Shown here: positions 1 through 5,024 of the stretch, piece by piece | How the letters are laid out: each line of letters begins with the position of its first letter | Position numbering within the stretch: position 1 is the stretch's first letter | Assembly (NCBI GenBank): GCA_900313405.1 | Contig: OMQY01000009.1 | Span: 1-5,024 of the forward strand | DNA length: 5,024 nt | Origin: an uncultured Eubacteriales bacterium | GTDB taxonomy: Bacteria; Bacillota_A; Clostridia; Saccharofermentanales; Saccharofermentanaceae | Reading direction: 5' to 3' | Notes under the pieces: generated by a model | Told to the model about the DNA's origin: nothing | Seen by the model: the letters and a program-made list of their open reading frames with translations, nothing else | Databases searched by the model: none | Translations under genes and position numbers: made by a program

Positions 1-171
1 CATCTGCTTCGTGCTCCACTGATGCTTCTTACCGAAGATCGAGGCTCCGATGATGAGACACCCGATGGCGATCACTACAAGTGCAGTATAGCCCCAGTCG
101 GTAAACTCATAGGTGTACCCACCGTAACCGTCATCAACTTTGTCCGCGAAAATACCTAATAACTTAAACAT
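1..171 (-). CDS. ECF transporter S component, probably thiamine/precursor-specific (N-terminal part)
   Basis: Only the first 57 codons are in the window; the gene runs off the low-coordinate edge. The product looks like the membrane-embedded substrate-binding (S) subunit of an energy-coupling factor vitamin transporter, which works with the EcfA/A'/T module to import its substrate. Visible are a short polar N-terminus, one hydrophobic segment at about residues 28-47 (ALVVIAIGCLIIGASIF) and a basic stretch ending in WSTKQM. That stretch resembles the start of the conserved region in clostridial ThiT-like S components, which often carry such an N-terminal extra segment. The strongest functional clue is the TPP riboswitch immediately upstream, which ties the gene to thiamine or HMP uptake. 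The ATG start has GGAGG five bases upstream. Substrate identity is inference, since the binding-site residues lie outside the window; another thiamine-regulated membrane protein is possible. Confidence 0.75.
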   Translation of the reverse strand, partial: MFKLLGIFADKVDDGYGGYTYEFTDWGYTALVVIAIGCLIIGASIFGKKHQWSTKQM

Positions 172-263
172 ATAGACCTCCCTCCGCCGGCATTATCCGT
201 ACAGGTTCATCGGGTCGACGCTCAAGCGTCCTCTCAGCCGGTCACACCAGCTCCCCGTGTATA
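171..263 (-). promoter_or_regulatory. TPP (thiamine pyrophosphate) riboswitch
   Basis: On the minus strand the conserved THI-box elements appear in order: GGGGAGC, a P3-type stem GCTGGT/ACCGGC closed by GTG, CTGAGA, an optional extra hairpin GACGC-TTGA-GCGTC, GACCC, TGAACCTG, then GGATAATGCC and GCGGAGGGA. The core spans about 259-177. P1 can be extended: TATACAC (263-257) pairs with GTCTATA (177-171) apart from one C-C mismatch, and the second strand ends on the A of the start codon. There is no room for a terminator between aptamer and gene. The likely mechanism is therefore translational: TPP-stabilised P1 hides the SD and start codon of the transporter gene, shutting off uptake when thiamine is plentiful. 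Aptamer identity is read from the sequence; the mechanism is inference. Confidence 0.96.
177..181 (-). promoter_or_regulatory. Ribosome binding site embedded in riboswitch P1
   Basis: GGAGG lies five bases before the ATG at 171. It overlaps the conserved AGGGA of the TPP aptamer (183-179), so ribosome access and ligand-bound aptamer folding compete for the same bases. An overlapping second GGAGG copy sits at 185-181. Confidence 0.85.
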
Positions 264-271
264 AATATAAT

Positions 272-285
272 GTGGAATGATCCAC
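272..285 (-). other. Small hairpin at the presumed 5' end of the riboswitch transcript
   Basis: GTGGA and TCCAC form a perfect 5-bp stem with a TCAT loop, just upstream of the TPP aptamer. If the promoter at 293-321 is real, transcription starts near 286 and this stem is at the extreme 5' end of the RNA, where such hairpins can protect against decay. Alternatively it is a weak terminator for the operon ending at 299, since it is followed by the T-rich ATTATATTT; the short, GC-poor stem makes that less likely. It could also be chance. Confidence 0.3.
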
Positions 286-292
286 GAACGAG

Positions 293-321
293 AATATACT
301 ACATTCTTCCGATGCTTACAA
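293..321 (-). promoter_or_regulatory. Probable promoter of the riboswitch/transporter transcript
   Basis: A -35-like TTGTAA (321-316, four of six consensus bases) is followed after exactly 17 bp by a -10-like TATATT (298-293, five of six). The predicted start near 286 lies upstream of the whole aptamer, as a functional riboswitch requires. The AT-rich TATATT at 269-264 would instead start RNA inside P1. The promoter overlaps the last codons of the preceding hydrolase gene. Confidence 0.45.
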
Positions 322-1309
322 GACGTACAACGCACTGTTCTATAAAATGACGAACTTCGCGTTCATATGTCGACGGAGATATGTCATAACCCATAAGATG
401 ATCTGCCCTGTCGATCTGAACGAGCCTCTTGGGCGCTCTGATATTGTCGAAGATCCTCTTGGATCCGGAAGGCCTGGTTATCTCGTCTTCTCCGCCCTGG
501 AAGATCAGGACCGGTACTCTGATCCTGTCGGCATGGATAGCCGTATCACACAGTCTCAGATCAAGCCCCTTACGTTTGATGGCGATATGTCTTACAGAGC
601 CCATGAAAGGACTGCAGTCGAACTTGTAGATCGCCTTGAGACGGTTAAGAAGAACCGGCTCGAGCACTTCGTAAGGAGAGTCGGCGATAATGCCGGCAAC
701 ATTCTCGGAGAAGTCTTTCTGTTGTGCTGCAAGAAGAGCGGAAGACGCACCCAGCCCCCTTCCGACGATGAAGATACGGCAGTCATTTCCAACCTGCATC
801 TTGATATAGTCGATCCATCTTGTAAGATCAACGCTCTCGTATAGTCCGTGAGTACATGTCTTGCCTCCGCTCATGCAGTGCGCGCGTCCGTGCGCGATAA
901 GCACATGACACTGGATCTGTCTCATCATGAGACGGGCATAAGCGCTCATCTGACTGGGATGTTCGTCATAGGCGTGAAGAAGTATGACCGCGAAGCGTGA
1001 TGACCTGTCAGCGGAGGGTCTGAAATAGCCCGACAATCTGACTTTATCGAAGGAGTCGATCCGGACGTTCAGGAATTCCATGCGATTGGAGTAGAACCAG
1101 TTCTGCCCTCTTCCGAATATGGTGCTCTGATCGATAGATGAAGGCGAGCGGTCGACCTGCGGCATGGGGTGCGGGCGCTTGAAGATCTTCACATAGAGCT
1201 TACGCGATATGGTAAGGAATCCGAGATAGAGCGCTGCTGCAAGGATAAAGAAGAGCATGACCAGGAGGATGACTGCAATTGTCATTTTGGCTTCCAGTAA
1301 GATCATCAT
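299..1309 (-). CDS. Membrane-anchored alpha/beta hydrolase-fold protein lacking the catalytic serine
   Basis: The 336-residue product begins with a signal anchor (hydrophobic residues about 10-33), then a basic patch, so the globular domain is probably outside the membrane. The domain follows the plan of YqkD/FrsA-like serine hydrolases: strand FAVILLHAY (106-114), a G-rich HGRAHCMSGG segment (140-149) in place of the usual RGHGxSxG, the nucleophile elbow at 183-187, and the late acid and base motifs GGED (Asp275) and ADH (His304). The elbow reads GRGLG rather than GxSxG: codon 757-755 is GGG, so the expected Ser185 is Gly. The frame is otherwise open and intact, so this is probably a pseudoenzyme or binding protein. 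Start chosen at 1309 because ATGA overlaps the stop of the aminopeptidase gene, with GGAGG (1327-1323) a rather distant 13 nt upstream. ATG at 1285, with GGAAG five bases upstream, is a real alternative and would still keep the anchor. It is the last gene of a three-gene operon. Confidence 0.85.
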   Translation of the reverse strand: MMILLEAKMTIAVILLVMLFFILAAALYLGFLTISRKLYVKIFKRPHPMPQVDRSPSSIDQSTIFGRGQNWFYSNRMEFLNVRIDSFDKVRLSGYFRPSADRSSRFAVILLHAYDEHPSQMSAYARLMMRQIQCHVLIAHGRAHCMSGGKTCTHGLYESVDLTRWIDYIKMQVGNDCRIFIVGRGLGASSALLAAQQKDFSENVAGIIADSPYEVLEPVLLNRLKAIYKFDCSPFMGSVRHIAIKRKGLDLRLCDTAIHADRIRVPVLIFQGGEDEITRPSGSKRIFDNIRAPKRLVQIDRADHLMGYDISPSTYEREVRHFIEQCVVRLVSIGRM

Positions 1310-2577
1310 GATATCACGATATCCTCCGTTCTGTCCTGACCGCCGGTGAGCATCACGCAGCCGTCCTTCGTTACCAGCACATCGTCCTCTATCCTGAATC
1401 CGGCATTCCACTCGGGGATATAGACACCGGGCTCAATGGCAAGACAGTTTCCTTCTTCAAAGGGAATATCTTTGCCCAAAGAGCAGTCATGAACATCGAG
1501 CCCCAGATGATGGCCTATGTTATGCCAATAGTATACTCCGGCATCGATCTCTGTTTCATCACCGGAAGTGAGTGAATTTTGTTTCATCCACTCAGCCACT
1601 ATCTCTTTCATCTTCTTATTCAAGTCCGTAAAGGTCACGCCCGGTGCGATAGTCGCCATGACAACCTTACGCATCTTCAGTATCAGTTCGAGCAGCAGGA
1701 ACCGCCTGTCACGCTCTTCGGAAGATCTTATGCCGGCACCTTCGCCACCGACAAAATAGACTCTCGAGATATCGGCACAATATCCGCCAACGCGCGCCCC
1801 GACGTCGATCTGGATCAGGTCTCCCTCCGAAGCCGTCTCTCCCTCATTATCTTCAGGCTCGGCATGGTGCAGATAGAACGCGTTCTTACCGATAGCGGTT
1901 ATTGTGGCAAATGCCGGTATCAGGCATCCTCTCTTCATCATTCCGTTCTCAAGTGCAGCATAGAGTTCTATCTCCGTGACCCCCGGTCTTATGTGCTCTT
2001 TCATATCTTCGAGTGCGGCTTCGGTGATGATCCCGGCCTGCCTTATCGCTTCAACCTCTTCCTCTGATTTGACCATACGGAGCGCGATAAGATCGTCCTT
2101 GATATCACGGACGTTGTCCGGTCCCACAAGAGTCTCTATGCGTTTGAAGGCCTCCTTCGATCCGCGCATGATCGAGGCACTGTCAGTCGCAGGTGTCAGT
2201 GATCTGTCCTTCAGGAGTCCGAGAATGTCGTTGTCATAATCATCGATCGGGCGGATATCATTCACATCGATTCCCGAGATACGGCTCAATTCTTCAAATG
2301 AGGCAGTCTTCCCGTGCCACCTCTCCACCATTGCATCCTTGACCGGTGCATAGAGCGTGACGTCAACGCCGGCATCGCGCTTAACAATAACGAGCTTGCC
2401 GTGTTCATAGGACAGCCCGGTCAAATAGAAGAAGTTACGGTCAGGCAGGAAACGGTAATCGGTATCTCCGCACATCGCGGAAGCTTCCCCTGCGAAAAGA
2501 AGGACCGCTGTCTTATCCGGCATGCGATCCATTAATCTTGCTCGATTGTCTATGAAAGTTCCGGCACTCAGTCTCAT
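1306..2577 (-). CDS. Xaa-Pro aminopeptidase (peptidase M24B, PepP type)
   Basis: This 423-residue cytoplasmic metallopeptidase should remove N-terminal residues that precede proline, helping to recycle peptides. It has the usual two-part build. An N-terminal creatinase-like domain (about 1-165) includes the conserved RNFFYLTG at 47-54. A C-terminal pita-bread catalytic domain (about 170-423) follows. All five dinuclear-metal ligands are visible: Asp258 (QIDVGA), Asp269 (ADISR), His356 (GHHLGLDVHD), Glu382 (AIEPG) and Glu397 (RIEDD). The substrate-site histidines His237 (YLHH) and His363 (DVHD) are also kept. Length is typical of bacterial PepP, and nothing suggests damage. The ATG shares one base with the TGA of the upstream acyltransferase gene (TGATG) and has no clear SD, so translation probably depends on coupling. 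ATGs at codons 16 and 19 are less likely because the N-terminal segment before them fits the family. Its own TGA overlaps the next gene by ATGA. Confidence 0.95.
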   Translation of the reverse strand: MRLSAGTFIDNRARLMDRMPDKTAVLLFAGEASAMCGDTDYRFLPDRNFFYLTGLSYEHGKLVIVKRDAGVDVTLYAPVKDAMVERWHGKTASFEELSRISGIDVNDIRPIDDYDNDILGLLKDRSLTPATDSASIMRGSKEAFKRIETLVGPDNVRDIKDDLIALRMVKSEEEVEAIRQAGIITEAALEDMKEHIRPGVTEIELYAALENGMMKRGCLIPAFATITAIGKNAFYLHHAEPEDNEGETASEGDLIQIDVGARVGGYCADISRVYFVGGEGAGIRSSEERDRRFLLLELILKMRKVVMATIAPGVTFTDLNKKMKEIVAEWMKQNSLTSGDETEIDAGVYYWHNIGHHLGLDVHDCSLGKDIPFEEGNCLAIEPGVYIPEWNAGFRIEDDVLVTKDGCVMLTGGQDRTEDIVIS

Positions 2578-3227
2578 CAGCTTCGCACATCCGAGCGGAC
2601 ATTATATTCGTCGAAAGAGATCGTATTATTGATATAACTGAGCGTGGCTCCGGGAGCTCTTCTGATAAGACCCGGATTACCGATGACGATCGATCCGTCC
2701 GGAACATCAAAATTGACATATGCTCCGGGAGCGATCAGGACATTATTACCGATATTGATATTGCCGACGATGACGGCATTGGCACCGATCCAGACGAAGT
2801 TACCGATATGAGGCGAGCCCTTACGCTTACCTCTGAACTGCGTACCGATGACGACACCCGTCGAGACATTACAGTTATAACCTATAACAGACTTCGGGTG
2901 GATGATGACACGGCCGAAGTGAGCAAGATAAAAACCCTTGCCGATATTGGTGTCATAAGGGATCTGAATATGATACTTACGGGAGAGCTTGTCGAGATAC
3001 CAGTTGGCAACCTTGAACTTAGCCGTATTGAGGACCCGTCTCCATCCGTCATATCTGGAGATCTGGTCGTGATAATATCTTGTTCTGCGGAAAGCGCTGA
3101 TATAACTGAACTCGGGACTCGATCTGAGTTCCTGAAGATAAGTCGTATATATAGCCTTTGTACGTCTGGCATTACCCGTATATCTGAACAGGTCGCTATA
3201 GACTATATCCTTCAACTGGTCGTTCAT
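2577..3227 (-). CDS. Left-handed beta-helix O-acyltransferase, serine acetyltransferase-like
   Basis: The 216-residue product has an alpha-helical N-terminal part (about 1-85, with the SDLFRY start common in this group) and then hexapeptide repeats of a left-handed beta-helix (about 90-190), such as SVIGYN, WIGANA, IVGNIN and VLIAPGA. These form acetyl-CoA-dependent acetyltransferase trimers. It ends with the IGNPG turn and a short tail. The fold resembles CysE, and the first active-site histidine appears as His103 (LAHFG). The position of the second CysE histidine (usually in a RHP motif) reads GSP here, as in many relatives from glycan-modification loci. A sugar or other hydroxyl acceptor is therefore as likely as serine. 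No cysteine-synthesis gene is next to it. The ATG has GGAGGG (3238-3233) five bases upstream, and a good promoter lies just before it. It is the first gene of an operon with the aminopeptidase and hydrolase genes. Confidence 0.88.
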   Translation of the reverse strand: MNDQLKDIVYSDLFRYTGNARRTKAIYTTYLQELRSSPEFSYISAFRRTRYYHDQISRYDGWRRVLNTAKFKVANWYLDKLSRKYHIQIPYDTNIGKGFYLAHFGRVIIHPKSVIGYNCNVSTGVVIGTQFRGKRKGSPHIGNFVWIGANAVIVGNINIGNNVLIAPGAYVNFDVPDGSIVIGNPGLIRRAPGATLSYINNTISFDEYNVRSDVRS

Positions 3228-3254
3228 ATCTGCCCTCCGATATCATCACCTAAA

Positions 3255-3283
3255 ATTTTATACTTTTTAAGTTAATATCTCAA
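3255..3283 (-). promoter_or_regulatory. Sigma-A-type promoter for the acyltransferase-aminopeptidase-hydrolase operon
   Basis: TTGAGA (3283-3278, five of six) and TAAAAT (3260-3255, five of six) are separated by exactly 17 bp in an AT-rich gap between two genes. Transcription would start near 3248, giving a leader of about 20 nt that contains the strong GGAGGG. The rest of the gap (3284-3309) shows no GC-rich stem followed by a T-run, so no clear terminator for the barstar unit is seen. Confidence 0.75.
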
Positions 3284-3309
3284 TATATAGGACAAAAATA
3301 TTTATCAAG

Positions 3310-3588
3310 TTACCCTTCGATGATGAGCCCCGGATTCTCCCTCTCCGAATCCTCGAAAACCTTCCTGACGCCAATCATATATCTGCTCATGTTATCGCCC
3401 GCCTTATCCATACCGACAAGCCTTACTCTTACGGGCTCCTTAGAGCTTCCGATCTCAGTCAGGCAGTCATGGAGAGCATCAAGATTACGGCCGTAATAAG
3501 AAGGCAGGTCAAGTGTCCGGTCAAGAAGTGAATGCACCTCGTGATAACTTGCCACACCGGTAAAATCGATAACGATCACATCGTTCAT
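3310..3588 (-). CDS. Barstar-family ribonuclease inhibitor
   Basis: This 92-residue cytoplasmic protein should bind and block the barnase-type RNase encoded just upstream, protecting the cell from any enzyme not yet exported. Length and motifs match Bacillus barstar (about 90 residues). The hallmark LPSYYGRNLDALHDCL spans residues 28-43. Tyr31, Asp37 and Asp41 correspond to barstar Tyr29, Asp35 and Asp39, which plug the RNase active site. An acidic helix near residues 79-84 (EDSERE) is where barstar Glu76 falls. Barstar Trp38 is His40 here, a tolerable change. The start at 3588 is chosen because GGAGG (3601-3597) sits eight bases upstream. A longer reading from 3645 would overlap the RNase gene and adds no family sequence. 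It lies 22 nt after the RNase stop, so the two are almost certainly co-transcribed. Confidence 0.93.
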   Translation of the reverse strand: MNDVIVIDFTGVASYHEVHSLLDRTLDLPSYYGRNLDALHDCLTEIGSSKEPVRVRLVGMDKAGDNMSRYMIGVRKVFEDSERENPGLIIEG

Positions 3589-3596
3589 ATGCGTTT

Positions 3597-3601
3597 CCTC
3601 C
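3597..3601 (-). promoter_or_regulatory. Ribosome binding site fixing the barstar start
   Basis: GGAGG lies eight bases before the ATG at 3588 and within the 22-nt gap after the RNase stop codon. It is much stronger than the AAAGG in front of the RNase gene, which would favour a surplus of inhibitor over toxin. Confidence 0.75.
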
Positions 3602-3610
3602 CCAGTCGTC

Positions 3611-4201
3611 TTATTCCTGCCCGTACATAAGGGTAAATGTCTCATAATGATCCGGCGTATAGTAGATCAGTCCGTCATTCGAGAAGACGATCCTCTCTGC
3701 GCCTCTCGAAGACGCTCCAAGCGTGTTGATATCACACTCGTGGTATTCTCTTCCGTTCGTCTCGGGAAGCATTCCCTCATAGTTGCCGTACCAGTCTCCG
3801 CCGATACACATACCGGGAGCATAAGGCTCGAGAGAGCCTCCCTCCCAACCTAAGTCACGAGCCTCATTCTTAGTCATGAAGTTCGAAGGCAGTTCACCGT
3901 ATGTGTAGATATAGAGTGCCACATCTTCTGCCGTGGTATAGGATCCGTTACGATCGATCGATTGAGACTCTGTCGGGACGGCTGTCTCGGAAGGCTCTGA
4001 GGGGGTCTCGGAAGGCTCTGTCTCCTCCTCTTCCGTCTCCGTCACGGGAGTTGACTCTGTCTCTGTTTCTACCTCGGTGACAGTAGTATGGCGCACAGAT
4101 TCCGACTCAGTCTCATCGTCCTCGAAAACTATCTCACACCCCGTAAACAGAAGTGCGACGATAAGGATTACCGGCAGGAATGTCTTCTTAAGTCTGTTCA
4201 T
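3611..4201 (-). CDS. Lipoprotein-anchored barnase-family ribonuclease
   Basis: The 196-residue precursor has a type II signal peptide: basic MNRLKK, a hydrophobic core and lipobox LFTGC with Cys22. The mature protein should be lipid-anchored on the outer face of the membrane. Residues about 27-85 are an acidic Thr/Ser/Glu/Pro linker. Residues 88-196 match barnase (110 residues) along their length. Catalytic residues are kept: Lys111 (barnase Lys27, MTKNEA), Glu155 (Glu73, HECDIN), Arg166 and Arg170 (Arg83 and Arg87) and His185 (His102, PDHYETF). It should therefore cleave RNA, with the guanine preference of the family. Cys132 and Cys156 fall on what are neighbouring strands in barnase and may form a disulfide. 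The gene starts 6 nt after the acyl-CoA synthetase stop, with only AAAGG three bases before the ATG, so translation is likely weak or coupled. Barstar follows directly. The role (nutrient RNA scavenging or competition) cannot be read from sequence. Confidence 0.93.
   Translation of the reverse strand: MNRLKKTFLPVILIVALLFTGCEIVFEDDETESESVRHTTVTEVETETESTPVTETEEEETEPSETPSEPSETAVPTESQSIDRNGSYTTAEDVALYIYTYGELPSNFMTKNEARDLGWEGGSLEPYAPGMCIGGDWYGNYEGMLPETNGREYHECDINTLGASSRGAERIVFSNDGLIYYTPDHYETFTLMYGQE
3984..4025 (-). repeat. Two 21-bp tandem units in the RNase linker
   Basis: The 16-base string GTCTCGGAAGGCTCTG (plus-strand reading) occurs at 3984-3999 and again at 4005-4020, a period of 21 bp. The units are in frame and encode two copies of a seven-residue Ser-Glu-Pro/Ser-Glu-Thr pattern in the flexible linker between lipid anchor and RNase domain. 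The flanking codons are also low-complexity Glu/Thr/Ser, so linker length may vary between strains. Confidence 0.8.
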
Positions 4202-4207
4202 ATACCT

Positions 4208-5024
4208 TTACGCTGTTACGATCCTGTTGGCATCTTCCAGACTGTGTCTCTCGACTGCCTGCTCACGCATCTTGTACTTCAGGATCTTACCTGCGGCATT
4301 CATCGGGAACTCGCTTACAAAGTCAACATATCTCGGGACCTTGTGCTTAGCCATATGATCTCTTACATACTGCTTGATCTCTTCCTCGGAAGACTCTTCA
4401 CCGGGCTTTAAGATAAAGCAGGCCATGATCTCCTCACCGTAATCGGCATCGGGAACACCGATTACCTGAACATCCTCGATCTTAGGATGTGTATAGAGGA
4501 AGTCCTCGATCTCCTTGGGGTAGATGTTCTCACCTCCGCGGATGATCATATCCTTGATACGGCCCGTGATCTTGTAGTAGCCGTCCTCAGGGCGTCTCAT
4601 GGCAAGGTCACCGGAATGGAGCCAGCCGTCTTCGTCGATAGCGGCAGCCGTTGCTTCGGGCATCTTGTAGTAACCCTTCATTATGTTATAGCCGCGTGCG
4701 CAGAATTCGCCCGCTACTCCGTCGGGAAGCTCCTCGCCCGTCTCGGGATCAACGATCTTTGTCTCAACTCCGAAGATGGAAGGACCGACCGTGTTTACTC
4801 TCTGTTCGATAGTATCCGTGGTCTTGCTCATCGTCGTAGCGGGAGAAGCCTCTGTCTGACCATATGTGATAACGATCTCCGGCATATGCATCTTTTCGAT
4901 AACCTCTTCCATCGTCTTGATAGGACAAGGTGATCCTGCCATAATGCCCGTTCTCATATGAGAGAAATCCGTCGAGGGGAAATTCTCGTGACCGAGCATG
5001 GCAATAAACATCGTGGGCACACCG
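4208..5024 (-). CDS. Fatty acyl-CoA synthetase, ACSF2/FadD-like (C-terminal part)
   Basis: The frame is open to the window edge, so the start is missing. 271 residues are visible, about half of the usual 540-560. The enzyme activates a carboxylic acid with ATP to an acyl-adenylate and transfers it to CoA. Family landmarks appear in order: GVPTMF at the edge, the adenylate motif YGQTEASP (visible residues 54-61), HSGDL with the ribose-binding Asp (139), the hinge GRIKDMIIRGGENIYP (154-169) and the C-terminal AAGKILKYK with the catalytic Lys246. The run of sequence closely resembles the ACSF2 group, which prefers medium-chain fatty acids, but chain length cannot be decided here. GTG at 5020 is an internal valine, not a start. 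The TAA stop is 6 nt before the RNase gene, so this gene probably leads the RNase-barstar operon. Its promoter is outside the window. Confidence 0.93.
   Translation of the reverse strand, partial: GVPTMFIAMLGHENFPSTDFSHMRTGIMAGSPCPIKTMEEVIEKMHMPEIVITYGQTEASPATTMSKTTDTIEQRVNTVGPSIFGVETKIVDPETGEELPDGVAGEFCARGYNIMKGYYKMPEATAAAIDEDGWLHSGDLAMRRPEDGYYKITGRIKDMIIRGGENIYPKEIEDFLYTHPKIEDVQVIGVPDADYGEEIMACFILKPGEESSEEEIKQYVRDHMAKHKVPRYVDFVSEFPMNAAGKILKYKMREQAVERHSLEDANRIVTA

Noticed and set aside
264..269. TATATT as the -10 box of the riboswitch transcript
   Set aside because: Transcription would begin inside the P1 5' strand and cut the aptamer, and no acceptable -35 is found 16-18 bp upstream.
347..844. 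Plus-strand open frame of 165 codons
   Set aside because: It is antisense to the hydrolase gene, shows no recognisable domain and has no ribosome binding site of note. The other plus-strand frames at 1579-2067, 2808-3275 and 4487-4933 are rejected for the same reason.
1310..1323. GATATC-AC-GATATC near-palindrome before the hydrolase start, considered as an operator
   Set aside because: It codes for conserved-frame residues at the end of the aminopeptidase (DIVIS), lies inside an operon and has no promoter beside it. Chance is the simplest explanation.
1310..1411. Longer hydrolase start at 1411 adding 34 residues
   Set aside because: The added segment is polar and Arg-rich, lies inside the aminopeptidase coding sequence and would precede the signal anchor. 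Starts at 1309 or 1285 fit the family and operon layout better.
3284..3309. Terminator after the barstar gene
   Set aside because: There is a T-run (ATTTTTG on the minus strand) but no stable GC-containing stem before it, so an intrinsic terminator is not supported.
3589..3645. Longer barstar start at 3645
   Set aside because: It overlaps the 3' end of the RNase gene and adds sequence not found in barstar, whereas 3588 has a well-placed GGAGG.
5018..5020. GTG as start of the acyl-CoA synthetase gene
   Set aside because: It encodes the Val of the internal GVPTMF motif; the frame continues upstream to the window edge and half the enzyme would be missing.

Overview
The window is gene-dense bacterial DNA of moderate base composition. 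All seven recognisable genes lie on the minus strand, so transcription runs from high to low coordinates. Strong GGAGG-type Shine-Dalgarno (SD) sequences, a lipobox lipoprotein, a TPP riboswitch ahead of an apparent ECF-type vitamin transporter and a barnase/barstar pair point to a Gram-positive anaerobe of the Clostridia (Lachnospiraceae/Oscillospiraceae-like). That placement is an inference from gene content. No tRNA, rRNA, insertion sequence, phage gene or CRISPR array is visible.

In transcription order, the first unit (5024 to 3310) has three genes. It opens with the C-terminal half of an ACSF2/FadD-like fatty acyl-CoA synthetase cut by the window edge. Six nucleotides later comes a barnase-family ribonuclease carrying a lipoprotein signal peptide and an acidic Ser/Thr/Glu linker. 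After 22 nucleotides follows its presumed inhibitor, a barstar. The catalytic residues of the RNase and the RNase-contacting residues of barstar are kept, so this looks like a working surface-anchored RNase with cytoplasmic immunity.

An AT-rich gap (3228-3309) holds a convincing sigma-A-type promoter for the second unit (3227 to 299). This is three genes with overlapping start and stop codons: a left-handed beta-helix acyltransferase of the serine-acetyltransferase-like group, an M24B Xaa-Pro aminopeptidase with all metal ligands present, and a membrane-anchored alpha/beta hydrolase. The hydrolase has glycine where the nucleophilic serine should be, suggesting a pseudoenzyme.

The last region (321 to 1) holds a probable promoter overlapping the end of the hydrolase gene, a small 5'-end hairpin, a clear TPP riboswitch and the first 57 codons of an ECF transporter S component, probably for thiamine or a precursor. 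The riboswitch P1 stem contains the SD and reaches the start codon, which implies direct translational control.

Nothing here is clearly a previously undescribed system. The points most worth a second look are the tethered barnase with its barstar in an acyl-CoA synthetase operon, the nucleophile-less hydrolase, and the compact riboswitch layout.
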